The position numbers and the translations under genes are program-made. Below are positions 33,731 through 44,503 of a DNA stretch of 64,000 nt, piece by piece (the stretch's first letter is position 1; every line of letters begins with the position of its first letter). Location: NCBI GenBank assembly GCA_006386115.1, contig VFIW01000005.1, forward strand, positions 248,001 to 312,000. The letters run 5' to 3'. The notes under the pieces were generated by a model. That model saw only the letters and a program-made list of their open reading frames with translations, did no database searches and had not been told where the DNA came from. This DNA comes from Globisporangium splendens. Lineage: Eukaryota > Oomycota > Peronosporomycetes > Pythiales > Pythiaceae.

Positions 33731-33984
33731 CGTAACCCTGTGCCTGAAACGTCCTCTGGTAACCGGGTACCGGTACCCCTACGATACGAAAAACTCCCGA
33801 CGTATTTTTCAAAGAGGTTCCACCTTCTTTTGGTATAACCTCGTTTCTCATGCTTAAAGGTTTTTCAGTTTAAGAAACCTCGTGGGCGGGAAACTGCGTT
33901 CCCCACCCTCTTTTATTCCAAAGGGGGAGAAAAGTGGAGAGCGCCACGTGCCAAAAGCCGTCGCAGTGTGTGAGAGAAGACGCG

Positions 33985-36798
33985 ATGATGCTGGCAACAG
34001 CTACGGCAGCTTCAAGCAGCACGGGGCTGCGCAAGGACGAGCGGTTCGTGACGATCGCGGACGCCGTGGCCGTGGTCGAGACCTTCGCGGAGCAGACGCA
34101 GGCGCGCCGCGTGCGCATCCAGCAGAAGCTCAAGGACGATGCCGACGACGGCAGCGCGGCGGCTGCAGTAGGGGACCAAGCGGACGACGCCAATGGTGCT
34201 GGTGGTAACAGTACAATGACAGCGAGTCCTGGGACGAGCAGCTCACCGTCGTCTTCTTCGTCGTCTTCGTCGCAGAATATCGTCGTGCTCGAGTGCGAGA
34301 ACGCGCCCGAGTGCAAGTGGTTTGTGCGGCTGTCGTACGTCAAGAGCGAGAAGAAGTGGAAGATCTCGAGCATGAACACGACGCACCACAAGACGAACTG
34401 CGCCGAGTCGAAGCCGATGAGTGCGCTCGCGACAAGTACTCAGCACAGTGGAGCGTTCCAGCGGATGATCCAGGATGAATTGATGGCTGCGGGGAATGCG
34501 AGCAATGCGGCAGCACTGCTGGACCCGACGACGATCACTTCTGTTGGCGCAACGACCCCCGCGAGTTCCGGTGCGCTTGGCTCGCATCTGTACGTTGGAC
34601 TGATGTTCATGAGCTGGAAAGAAGCGATTTCGTCCATTCGTGCTCTTGCTCAACAAATGGGACGTCGCGTAGTCGCCGAGAAATCGACGCAAATGATTTT
34701 CCAGGGAAAAAGCATCACTGTGCGCCGCATCGTGTGCCAGAACCACCGCAACTCGAACTGCGAGTGGATGATCGTGCTGGACGAGAACCAGGCGGGCACG
34801 GACCAATACACTGTGCTCTCGATGCACTTGCTGCACTCGAAGGAATGCCTGGAGACGTGTAATTTCAACGCGCGCAAGAAAGAACCGGCGCCGGCGATGA
34901 AAAGTGCCATGACCAGCAGTGTCAGCAACGCTGCGAGTGGTGCGTTCTCTTCGTTATCCGATAGCCAGATGCTCGGTGCAAACAATCCGTCGGCGTCGCT
35001 CTTGGTCGATGACCTCTCCAAGTATCAGCTCACGCACGAAATGCGCTGGAGTACGGGCAAGGAAGCCACGAAGGCGATCAGTGATTTCACGCTCGTTGTG
35101 CAGCGGAAACGTTCCAAACTGTGCAAGAAAAACAACGGTGGCAGCAACAAAAAGTATGTGTGCTCGGATGAGAAATGTCTGTGGTTTGTGCAGCTCGTGA
35201 AAGGCTGGAAGTCGAAAAACTGGAAGATTTCGGCGATGAACCTGAAGCACTCGGACAATTGCGCGGGTGCACCCAAGCCGACGGCGCGTCAGCTCGCGGA
35301 GATGCGCTTTTTCCGGCAAGCTGTTGTGACGCACTCCAAGTCGGACGGCAAGCTGCTGACCGATACGTTCTTGCTGAACTCGGAGTCGGGGATCCAGATC
35401 CCGCGCGGCATGGCGTACCGTGCGCAACGGCTCGTGGTCGCGACGTCGACAGATGATTTGACGGAGAGCTACAAGTTTATCCCGAGCCTGCTCGACTCGT
35501 TTGCGAAGAAGAACCCCGGGTCGACGGTCTCGTACGAGAAAGACGACCAAGGCCATTTCGTGCGCGCGTTCCTGATGCCGAATGCTGCGTCGCTCGCGCT
35601 TTTGTGCATGCAGCAAGTGTACGGTATCAAGCTGATTCACTACGACAACGTGAGCTACAACGGCAGCTTGGCGCTGCTGATCGGACGTGATGGGAATTTG
35701 AAAAGTCATGTGCTCGCGTTTGCGTTGATGCCCAACGGTGAGATGGAGCACATGAAGTGGTTCTTGTCGATGTGCAAAGCTGGCGGTGTGCGGTTCGACG
35801 GGTGCCCCGTGTTTTGCAGCCACAACCAGAATGGGTTGCTGCGAGCGCTCGCACAGGAAGCACGAAACGCCAAGATCATGTTTTGTGTGCGCAGTCTGAT
35901 CGACGAAATCGAGCGCGACAAGAACATTCCGGCGCTCGGCGCGCTCGAGGAGCTCATTTGGGGGATGCAACGCCAGGACACCGAGGAGGGATTCGTGAAG
36001 GTGATGAACCAGTTGGAGAGCTTGAATGCCGCTGCGGCCGTGTTTCTTCGTGCCGTGCACCCAAAGAACTGGGCGTACTATCTCAATCGGTCGATCCGAT
36101 TGTACAACTGGTCGAGCACGCAGGCTGAGGATGCAATTATGGGCTCGGATGTGCAGTTCAGCGACGAAGCGCCGTTCGATTTGATCTACACGTTCTTGGC
36201 GTTTTTGATGGACGGCATTTTCAAGAAAAGCCAATTGGCGACCAAGTTGCTCGCCGAGACGCCGCTGCTCACGCCGGGTGCTGACGCATTGTACCGACAG
36301 GAGCTGCACGAGTCCGAGGCGTTCACGGTGCGTCTCTGCGACGAGCAGGTCGCGTTCACGTGGCGCACAGGCGCACGCCCCAAGGTCACACACCGCGTGG
36401 ATCTCTCGCTGCGCACGTGCACCTGTGGCCAAATGTACCAGCTCGGGATCCCGTGCTGCCATTTCATCGCGGTCTCGCTCCACTTTGCGAGCGAAGCCGC
36501 GTTGATGGACGGCTTCGATCCGATCTACAAGGCCACGACGTACGCCGAAGTGAACCGCAACCTGCGCATTGAGATCCCCGCTGCCGAAGACCTGCACAAG
36601 GACAGCACGATGCTCCCAGCCGTCTCGCTCAAGAGCACCAAGTACCGAAAGCGCGCACGAAGCAGCACGACGGATCCGGAAGAATCCAAGCTGAGCAGCA
36701 ATGCCAACAACAGTGGAGACGGCGGCGCGCTGCTTTCCAAGGCACCGCGATTGGAGTTTGACACCGATGTCGTCACGGGACTGACCGAGTTGGTGTAA
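33985..36798 (+). CDS. MULE transposase-derived FAR1-like protein
   Basis: Single exon, 937 aa. The frame opens at a GTG codon 51 bp upstream; ATG 33985 is the first start. Three tandem FAR1/MuDR-type zinc-binding modules occur (CENAPECKWFVRLSYV; CQNHRNSNCEWMIVL; CSDEKCLWFVQLV), each ending in a His/Cys pair. A MULE DDE-like domain follows (GIKLIHYDNVSYNGSLALL, FALMPNGEMEHMKWF), then a C-terminal SWIM zinc finger (CTCGQMYQLGIPCCHF). The motif holding the second catalytic Asp in active transposases (usually SDR) reads CSHNQNG, so catalysis is probably lost. No terminal inverted repeats flank the gene. Together this suggests a domesticated, FAR1-like DNA-binding regulator. The basic stretch KYRKRARSS near the end may be a nuclear signal. 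Confidence 0.8.
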   Translation: MMLATATAASSSTGLRKDERFVTIADAVAVVETFAEQTQARRVRIQQKLKDDADDGSAAAAVGDQADDANGAGGNSTMTASPGTSSSPSSSSSSSSQNIVVLECENAPECKWFVRLSYVKSEKKWKISSMNTTHHKTNCAESKPMSALATSTQHSGAFQRMIQDELMAAGNASNAAALLDPTTITSVGATTPASSGALGSHLYVGLMFMSWKEAISSIRALAQQMGRRVVAEKSTQMIFQGKSITVRRIVCQNHRNSNCEWMIVLDENQAGTDQYTVLSMHLLHSKECLETCNFNARKKEPAPAMKSAMTSSVSNAASGAFSSLSDSQMLGANNPSASLLVDDLSKYQLTHEMRWSTGKEATKAISDFTLVVQRKRSKLCKKNNGGSNKKYVCSDEKCLWFVQLVKGWKSKNWKISAMNLKHSDNCAGAPKPTARQLAEMRFFRQAVVTHSKSDGKLLTDTFLLNSESGIQIPRGMAYRAQRLVVATSTDDLTESYKFIPSLLDSFAKKNPGSTVSYEKDDQGHFVRAFLMPNAASLALLCMQQVYGIKLIHYDNVSYNGSLALLIGRDGNLKSHVLAFALMPNGEMEHMKWFLSMCKAGGVRFDGCPVFCSHNQNGLLRALAQEARNAKIMFCVRSLIDEIERDKNIPALGALEELIWGMQRQDTEEGFVKVMNQLESLNAAAAVFLRAVHPKNWAYYLNRSIRLYNWSSTQAEDAIMGSDVQFSDEAPFDLIYTFLAFLMDGIFKKSQLATKLLAETPLLTPGADALYRQELHESEAFTVRLCDEQVAFTWRTGARPKVTHRVDLSLRTCTCGQMYQLGIPCCHFIAVSLHFASEAALMDGFDPIYKATTYAEVNRNLRIEIPAAEDLHKDSTMLPAVSLKSTKYRKRARSSTTDPEESKLSSNANNSGDGGALLSKAPRLEFDTDVVTGLTELV

Positions 36799-37968
36799 AG
36801 TGCGCGTGCACGTTATGAATATCCGAAAACAGGGAAAGAGAAAAAGAAGACGATGAAGAAGACGGTAACCATATATAAATCATTTTGTTTGGTCTACTCG
36901 CGATGGTGTTTCGCTTCTGTTGCTACTCAAGCTCGGGTTTAAGGCGGCACCGGCCAAAAGCCGGCCACATTCTGGGAGAAGCTGACGGATCGTTACGACT
37001 CCCAGCGTCCAGCAAGTTATAATGCTCCGTCAGTTTCTCCCAGGATATGGACGATGCTGACCGTGTCGCCTGTCTTCGGGTCTTGAACAACAATTGCGAA
37101 GTGTGACCTACGAAGTTGCAGTTTCCTTCATCCTCCTCGAACTTTCACCTTTCACTCTGCTCTCGGAAGATGCGAGAGGAAACGAAAATGACTTTCTTGG
37201 TCCAGCATTCCTAGTGTACTCTTGGGTGGGCGAGCGATCTTTTAACAGCAGCACGACAATAAGCAGCTGTCCATCCAAAAGAAAGCTAGAATGACTTCTC
37301 TGTGTTTGGTTTGTAGGTGTGCGATCTTTTGACAATACGAGACTAGGAGATTCTCCACGCATTTCTTTACGAAATGCAGCAATTTCTCTTCAATCCGCTC
37401 ATTTTGGAGAGCCAACTTCAATTTCTGAAAGGAATATCTACATTACCCCACTACCTCGTATTCAATGTTTCTCTTCGCACACTGCAGCGAGGCGTATAAA
37501 GCGACGTGTTGGAGATGCTCTCAGCATGTAGTTCTGCAGTCAGAGTATCAACTCTCGATCTAGGCATTACAAGTGGCTTGTCCGAGCGAAGAACGAGCAA
37601 AGAGATGCAAAAACGATCACCGCCACTATCTACAAAATTCACCGGTCGCCGTGTTCACATCACATCCGCACACTTCCTCTCTTGCCGTGAGTAACGTCGA
37701 ATGCGAAAGGAGCGAGAGATTTTGAAGACGATTAGCGATTAGATAGGAGGCTGTGTTTCTTTTTACGAATCACGTTTGATCCTACGATGATGACTTTCTT
37801 GTGGTCTCGGACCGTATCACTATCGTACGTGTACTGCCCTGGCCAAAGAACTCGTGAATCAAACGTGACATCCAGGTTGCGCCGAATAGCTAGCAGGTAA
37901 CAGGCAGTGTGAGCTAGCGAATGGCGCATTTCGCTCGTGCTGGTTGATCTGCAAAGCGAACTGTACGT
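36799..37968. other. Intergenic/accessory sequence before the right arm
   Basis: 1.17 kb with no supported gene. It holds a strong imperfect hairpin (36971-37045). A stretch at 37681-37715 resembles sequence flanking the left arm (GAGTAACGTCGAATGCGAAAGG versus GAGTAATGTCGAATGCGAAAGG near 27445), so diverged homology extends beyond the nearly identical arm and is interrupted by ~250 bp of unrelated sequence. Confidence 0.5.
36971..37045. repeat. Imperfect inverted repeat, about 19-bp arms
   Basis: TCTGGGAGAAGCTGACGGA at 36971 and TCCGTCAGTTTCTCCCAGGA at 37026 are inverted copies with two differences, separated by about 36 bp. It lies 180 bp after the MULE-derived gene and could be a MITE remnant, a transcription terminator hairpin or part of an RNA. 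Confidence 0.7.
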
Positions 37969-39223
37969 AGCTCTTCAATATGGCTACATTTTGACGTGTC
38001 CTTTCTACGACCGAGTATTGCCAGACTCACACATTCTGTCCAGAAAGGACTTTGGTGCTGGTACCAGTATCCAGAGCGGAGCCCTTTGCCAAGGGGTCAC
38101 TTGACCAGAAACCAGGGCCGACCGACCTCTCCATTGTGTCATATGGCAAACAGACGACACTGCAGGCGAAAGGATCCAATGGACCATTTGGAGTTGTTGA
38201 GACAGCCGTTTTGCTAGTTTGGTGGCTTTCAAAAGTGCCGTTTGAGCTGGTGATGGTCGTTTGGAGACCTTCTGTCGAGTCTGGTCATCGCTTCGCTGCT
38301 CTGAGCAGAGCAAGTATACTCTGACTATCTGGTGGTCGTCGAGACCACGACTGCCGTTGAAAGTCTCTCCCCCGCCACTACAGGAGAGCAGCACTCACTG
38401 TGGTCCAGCGACACCTCACCCTCACGAGAAAGCGAGCGACTCAAGTTGGTCGAGTGGAAAGCTCATTCTCAAAAAGTTGCTCTCCAGCTCAGCCGCAGCA
38501 GCCACTCCGTCCTCTCCCACACTCTCTCGTCGTCTCGTGTGGCTCTTTGTTCTTCTGTCCAAGTCAAGTATGTTTTCGAGCAAGCAATTCTTCGCGTTCT
38601 GTGTTCTCAGTGTGTCTGTGTTGTCCGGTGTGCACGGGTCCAGTGAAGCCGCTCAAACGTTCTACTATGGTGGCACTAACCCAGCTGTGAGTGCGGGTGC
38701 CAGTGCCGGTGCGAATGCTGGCCTGAACTTTGTCACCTCTTTGAAAGGGTATGCAAGTCCAATTGTTCAAGCCGGAGCAGGAGCAGGTGCAGACTTCGGA
38801 GCCGACGCAGATGTACTGGCGGGTGCGAAATTCGGTGCGTCTGCCAGTCTCGGAGCGTCTGCTGACGTGGGTGCGAAGGCGGGTGTCGGTGCCACCGCAG
38901 TTGCCCCTGCTCTGGTTTCTAAACCTGGATCAAAGTACGACTGCTGAGACTAACGCGACGATTGGATCTAAGACAGAAATTAGTGAGACTGCGACTACCA
39001 CTGGCGTGTCATCCCCGCCTGAGTCCAGTAAAGTGACTGCTACCGTGTCCACCACGGACGCTAACGGAACGAAGACGATCACGAAGACTGCTGAAGGAGA
39101 CAATGCGAGCGTGTCCATCCAAAGCGGCGATGCCACTGTTGCAGCAGCTCCTGTGTCGTCAGCGCCACCAAGCAGCGCTAGTGCGGCGAAGCAGCAAACC
39201 AAGTACGGTCGCAGAAACCTGCG
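37969..39223 (+). repeat. Right arm of the 1,255-bp inverted duplication
   Basis: Reverse complement of 26122-27376 at >99% identity by eye. The borders are sharp: sequence similarity stops within a few bases at AGCTCTTC on one side and at AACCTGCG on the other. Confidence 0.9.
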
Positions 39224-39233
39224 CTCCAACTAA
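38570..39233 (+). CDS. Secreted Ala/Gly-rich protein, copy B (right arm)
   Basis: The proposed model is 38570-38870 joined to 38977-39233, 185 aa. The signal peptide ends near VLSGVHG. The mature region has GA repeats, then a Thr/Ser-rich segment (SETATTTGVSSPPESSKVT) and a basic end (KYGRRNLRSN). The intron is inferred: the unspliced frame stops at TGA 38945-38947. An acceptor after TAAGACAG with a CTAAC branch-like site and a GTGCGA donor connects the two frames in phase; other donors 12-18 nt downstream are also possible. Apart from one Ala/Ser change and the last few residues, it equals copy A. No family recognised. Confidence 0.6.
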
Positions 39234-40104
39234 ACTTGATTCCATTGCGGCAGAAATGGATGAGTCGGCACGATAACATTCTGTGTGTGCAGTGTGCAAA
39301 TAGGAAAACTCGATGTAAGAAATCCACATGTCTTTGATGTGCAAAGCACTACTGATTCTTTGAGTCTTCGTTCTGAATGCAGGATACGCGGCAAGGAGAA
39401 TATACATCATTGTGTTGCACACGACAACTTGGATTAACATGTTCAAGCATTTCGCATGTGACACGATCGCAGATTACTGCGCCAATGCCAATTCCCACTC
39501 CCAGCTCCCAAATGAGAAGACTGTCGCGCATCTATAGATCTGTCGAGTGGCTCTGCTAACAGGCAGTAGATGCACGCATGCAGCAGCGGCCATTTGTCCG
39601 CTCTCGTCGAGAGAGAAGCTGCTGTCATTCTGGTGTTGTTGCCATTGCGCACACACTCTGCAAACATCAACGAGACCATCACTCTTTACTGAATTTTAAC
39701 AATCCCACCCTTGTTTGCGCAACGTGAGGTTTTTTGAAAAAAAAAAGTAAAGAAAACCTCAGTCGCACCTGTACGTTGGGGAAAAAAAGTGTGGTTTTGA
39801 CAGCCCTTTCATATCAAATGCTTCAAGATTGACCGAAATATGCCTGAAATAAGCAGGCTGAGCGAGTCGTTCTCTGGACCCGTAGTTTGATATTCTCGGT
39901 TTTGTACGATCTACATCTGATATAAGCAGGAGAATTAAGCCACATTGCGTGTGAGCCACTTTCTTTTATTTTTCTGAGGCTGGTCGCCCCACGTGCATGT
40001 CTACGCAGCGTTCTGACGGGAATTCGTTCACTGCCGCGCATTCAGAACCGTTTTTTCCTCGCACCGCCCACAAGCACTAACCACAAGCGAAAGCAGAGCC
40101 AAAG
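39234..40104. other. Intergenic, no gene seen
   Basis: 871 bp, AT-rich. A hairpin with A/T-rich loop sits at 39728-39762 (TGAGGTTTT ... AAAACCTCA), the same GAGGTTTT/AAAACCTC signature as near 9134-9221 and 33840-33880. Confidence 0.5.
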
Positions 40105-40526
40105 ATGCCGACGACTAAGCCGATCCGCGTGCTCAGCGAGCGCATCATGTCCCGCGGCTTCGAACCGACTGTCGGCCGCCTCATGGAGAACGTGCAGAAG
40201 GTGGTGCGCCGCCAGCCGGGACTCATCTCGCTCGAGACGCTCAGCGACGTGAACGACCACCACAAATACGTCGTGCTCTCGGAGGTAAGGCTGTGCGTCC
40301 TTGTGTGCTATATGTTGTTGTGCTTGGATGTCTCTTCGCTTTGTCGTATGCTGACGTATTGATGGTTGGCCGTGGACTGCAGTGGCGATCAAAGCAGGAC
40401 TACGATAACTGGCTCAACAGCAAGGAGTTCAAGGAGTGCACAGCGAAGATTGAAGAAGTGCTCGACGTGCCAGGCAAGCGCACGACGATCTTTAAGCAGC
40501 CGAATGAAGATATCTTCCTGCTGTAA
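40105..40526 (+). CDS. ABM-fold (dimeric alpha/beta barrel) small protein, tandem copy 1
   Basis: Two exons, 40105-40284 and 40383-40526, 107 aa. The layout VLSERIMSRGFEP, QPGLISLETLSD, KYVVLSEWRSKQDYDNWLNS and a C-terminal IFKQPNEDIFLL fits the antibiotic-biosynthesis-monooxygenase-like ferredoxin fold: a small stress- or metabolite-related barrel with a strand (vlSeWrskqdydnW). The substrate is unknown. The intron falls exactly before the invariant Trp, as in the neighbouring copy. Confidence 0.75.
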
Positions 40527-41222
40527 GAGCAGAAAACAACAGTTATCACAAGTTGCATTGGCGCGTCTGCGATTAGACGAGAGAAGGAAAGGAGCCTCTA
40601 GTGCCAAACGTGTCCGCCGCTCATGCATCATTGAGGATGGACGCAATGGCCAGAGATCTGATTCCTGCCACTTGAGATTGCGCATGGCGAGCGAAGGTGA
40701 CTTGAAATGAACGCTGCATTTTGCTGATGTTTATGAAAGGTTTCCTAGGCGGTTATGACGAAGGAGCGAGAAAGGAAAGCAATGTATATGTACTGAATAT
40801 GTTTATGCTGTGCATATTGAGAATTAATTAAACGTCGAAAGGGCGGTAAACACATTCCTCCACCATGTTGGCACCATTTTCCATGCGTGTGTTCCCTTAA
40901 TTCTGGTGTCGTGAAGATTCGAAAAGCTGAAGTACGGGAATAGCGTGGACCACCTTACATTGTGCAAGTCCGAAACGTGTGTGGCTCACATTATCTGTGT
41001 GGTCCACTGTATCAGCTCCTCAAATGTGTGCTTCATTCACACTGTTTGGATTTCTGCGCAAAAGTAACACCATGAAGTAGCACGCTGTCGCTGTGTGCAG
41101 CTTTTAAAACAGAGAGCCAACGTTCAACATGGTGCGCAGGAAGACGCCATTGCGCAATTGGATCTCGCACGAAGCAACAGCGCTCTCCTCGATTAATTAA
41201 CCAGTAGGTAAAGCAGCACACA
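40527..41222. other. Intergenic between tandem ABM genes
   Basis: 696 bp with no supported gene. The end nearest copy 2 probably contains its promoter. Confidence 0.4.
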
Positions 41223-41616
41223 ATGGCCGGCCGCATCAAAGTCATCAGTGAACGCATCATGAGCCGCGGCTACGAGCCCGCGGTGGCGCGCCTCATGGAG
41301 ACTGTCAAGACCAAAGTGCGCGCGCAGCCCGGGCTGATCTCCGTCACGACGTACAACCAAGTGGACGACAACCATAAATACGTCGTCTTCTCCGAGGTAA
41401 GTGGCGCTTTACCCTGTCTAGCGGCTGTGCATGATGCATTGTTATACTCATGCTGCTGTTAATGATGCGCAGTGGCGATCAAAGCAGGACTACGACCGAT
41501 GGGTGAGCAGCGACGAGTTCAAGGAGTGCACAGCAAAGATCAACGAGCTCCTGGACGTCCCTGGGCTGCACACGCGCGTGTTTAAGACCCCGCAAGAAGA
41601 CATCTTCCTTCTGTAG
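41223..41616 (+). CDS. ABM-fold small protein, tandem copy 2
   Basis: Two exons, 41223-41396 and 41473-41616, 105 aa. About two-thirds of residues match copy 1 (SERIMSRGYEP, QPGLISVTTYNQ, WRSKQDYDRWVSS, EDIFLL) and the phase-0 intron before Trp is identical, so the pair arose by tandem duplication. Divergence in both introns and spacer shows the event is not recent. Confidence 0.75.
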
Positions 41617-41891
41617 AGTGACGAGGGCTCTTTCTGCGTTTCGTGTGTGTGAAGCATGAACGGACGCACTATTTTAAACCATGCCGTTGAAGACACAACG
41701 CCATTAATACAACCGAAGCATTTCGTGTCTAGCTGAAGCGTGTAGCTGTATTTTTTGCATTCGGTATTCTTGGTGATTTGTTTTGTTTGTTCATGCAGGC
41801 AACAGGGAAAGCTGAAATGAACAAAGCTCTATGGGGTGATAATGAGGCTCACCCTGTCAGTCCTCCTTGGCATACGCTGCTAGCGCGCTGC

Positions 41892-43471
41892 TCACGAGGA
41901 CTCAGCAGTCTTGCTCTTAATAAAATCCTTTATCCGATTGACGGTCTCCCGCACCGTCTGCGTGAACGTGTGCGACTTGCAGTCCGACTCTCCCTTTTCC
42001 GCCTTCGCCTGCTCTTCCGCCAGGAACTCTTGCATCAGTTCTTCCTGTCGTGGCGTCAAATTCCTACGACAATCACGCAAAAACACACAAACGTTGTCAA
42101 CACACGCATACGAAAAAAAAAAGAAAGAAAGAAACAGAATGAACGCAAAACGAGCAAGACGTACTTTGGGATGTGGACTTGCAAGTTGACGAGCTGCGAG
42201 CCGCGGCGGTTCGAGTTCAGTTCCTTGATGCCCTTGCCTCGCATCTGCAGCACCGTGTTCGGCTGTGTGCCGCGTGGGATCTGTACAAACAGCAAAGAGC
42301 ATATTCGTCAGTAATCAAGAACCCTACAATTCTCACCACACGAGAAGCAACTTACCTTCATCTCGACTTCGCCAGTCAACGTTGGCACCACGACAGCGCC
42401 ACCAAGCACGGCTTGCGCGACCGAGATAGGCACATCGACGTGCACATCCGTCTTCCGGCGCTTGAAAAACGGATCCGGCTGCACGTTGATGCCAACGTAC
42501 AGATGACCCGATGGTCCACCCTTGGTGCCAGGTTCACCCTGGTGCGCCAAGCGGAGGTTCATGCCCTGATCCACACCTTCCGGGATCTTCACTTCCACCG
42601 TACGAGGTTTCTTCACGGTACCCTTACCACGGCACGTCGTGCATGGTGACTCGATGATATGACCCTCACCTCGGCAACGACGGCACGGCGTCTCGACCGC
42701 GAAGAAACCCTGCTGCATGATCTCCACGCCCGAGCCATTGCAGTTCGTGCACGTCTTCTTCTTCGTACCAGGTTTTGCGCCAGAACCATTGCAAGTTCCA
42801 CACTCCTCATTCGCGGTGAGGTGCAAGTCGCGAATCGTGCCGTTAACAGCCTCCATGAAGCTCAGCGTGATGTTAACCTGGATGTCGGCGCCGCGCTGCG
42901 GCTGGTTGGCACGACGACGACCGCCCTGGTCGCCAAACATCGACGCAAAGTCACCAAAAATGTCGTTGAAGTCGTGGAAACCGCCCGCGCCGCCACCAAA
43001 GCCGCCGTTCTCATCGACACCAGCGTGGCCATACGTGTCGTACTTCTGTCGCTTCTCGTCGTTGCCTAGAATCTCCCACGCCTCGGTCGCTTCCGCAAAC
43101 TTCTTGGCCGCATTCGGGTCGTCCTTGTTCGTGTCCGGGTGGTACTTCTTCGCGAGCTGGTAGTACTTCTTCTTGATCTCGCTCTTGTCGGCATCACGGG
43201 AGACTCCGAGCACATCGTAGTAGTCCTTCTTCGCCTCCTGCGACATCGGGGTGCCGTGGAACGCATGCGCTTGAGCCGGAGACGCAAACGCGCCGACATT
43301 AACGCGACCATTGAACGCAGTTACCATACGGAATGGACGCGCATTAGCGCGCGCAGTGGCAGACTTGGCAGCGAGGCTGCGCGCCGCACGTCCAACGCTG
43401 CTGACGGCGCGCGACGACTGCGCGAGCAGCGGCGTCTTGAGCACGACTCCGCCGCACAAACTGCGATGCAT
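41892..43471 (-). CDS. Mitochondrial type-A DnaJ (Hsp40, Mdj1/Tid1-like)
   Basis: Three exons: 43471-42356, 42280-42165, 42063-41892; 467 aa. The Arg/Ala/Ser-rich first ~90 residues form a mitochondrial presequence. The J domain follows ([14 protein letters not shown], with HPD in KKYHPDTNK), then a Gly/Phe-rich linker, four CxxCxGxG zinc repeats ([32 protein letters not shown]) and the C-terminal substrate-binding sandwich ([24 protein letters not shown]). It would stimulate matrix Hsp70. The frame continues upstream to 43948, but ATG 43471 is the first start giving a presequence. Confidence 0.92.
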
Positions 43472-44272
43472 TTCCGGTACCAGACGCTGCGGTTGCCCTT
43501 GTAGTGACGCGCCTTGCTGCTGCTGTGCGCACACCCAACGCGCGCGTGCAGAGATGCAGAGAGAGGAGCTTTCAAGCGAGTCGAGAGGAATTCGATTGAC
43601 AGGCTTGGAACTCAACCAGCCATACATACACAGGACGAGTGCTGCCGAAAATACCAAAACCAGGGGAGAGTTCTGTGGAAGAGACAAAAGAGGGTGAAAT
43701 GATGGATCTTCTAGAATTGGAGCTTGGAGGGGTTGAAGAATGGATACGCGCCACAGGTGACAGCGATGAAGAAGCTGCATGGACATGATGGCGCTGGGGT
43801 GGAATGCGCGCGGATAGATCCAGAGAGTTTCGGCGTGTGTGCTGTGGTTAAACAACAGATAGTGCCCAAGTGTGTTGTCATATGGAGCTGCGGGCTTGTG
43901 CGACTGACATTCCTGTGCTTTTGAGATGGATACGCTGCATGTGGTCAAGTGGCTGGGTGGAAAAGTCGAAGCAATGCGCCATGCAGCAATGTTGAAGAGC
44001 GCGAGGAACTTTGTGCTGAACGAAGCATATCACCATACGTTCATTGTAATGGGAAAGGCACAAAAAAGACCCCCAAGATTTTTATCATTTCGAAGTGCGG
44101 CTTGGCGTTCCTTCTGTTTGCTTCTTGGCGCGTATTGATTCGCTTGTCACTTCATTCTGCGGATATCTTGGATTACTCGCGCAGTCTGCTGTAAATTTCA
44201 TGCGAGATCAGGACAAAAGCAAAGTACTTCCGAGATGTAGAAAGTCAGAACAAATGTATGCACTGAAGATCG
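43472..44272. other. Intergenic, no gene seen
   Basis: 801 bp upstream of the DnaJ gene on its strand. Only short frames without recognisable features. Confidence 0.4.
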
Positions 44273-44503
44273 CTACACAGCGACAATATTTGTCAGCGAT
44301 CCAGTCTCCATAGCAGCGCGCCAACGATGCAGCCGATGCTTAACTTCATGGTGGCCAGAGAACGAATCGATCCAGGAGTCCGGCAACGTGATCTCCTTGG
44401 CAGTGAGTTCTTCGTAGACTTGACCGTGCCAGTTCACACGGAAGTCGTTCAGGTGTGAGTCCATGACAAGGAAGACAACGACCGTCGTAGCTAAAGGAGC
44501 CAT
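44273..44503 (-). CDS. Small hypothetical protein
   Basis: 76 aa from ATG 44503: a hydrophobic start (MAPLATTVVVFLVM) followed by a polar segment (SHLNDFRVNWHGQVYEELTA, GHHEVKHRLHRWRAAMETGS). Codon use looks coding, and the N-terminus could be a membrane anchor or signal peptide. I do not recognise it; it may also be the last exon of a longer gene. Confidence 0.3.
   Translation of the reverse strand: MAPLATTVVVFLVMDSHLNDFRVNWHGQVYEELTAKEITLPDSWIDSFSGHHEVKHRLHRWRAAMETGSLTNIVAV

Noticed and set aside
34954..36597. 547-codon open frame on the minus strand
   Set aside because: It is antisense to the well-supported MULE-derived gene; the translation is rich in Arg/His/Val without domains, as expected for the complement of GC-rich coding sequence.
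38261..38569. Upstream extension of the secreted protein frame (start before 38570)
   Set aside because: The upstream in-frame part is a low-complexity Ser/Thr/Arg sequence; starting at 38570 gives a clean signal peptide.
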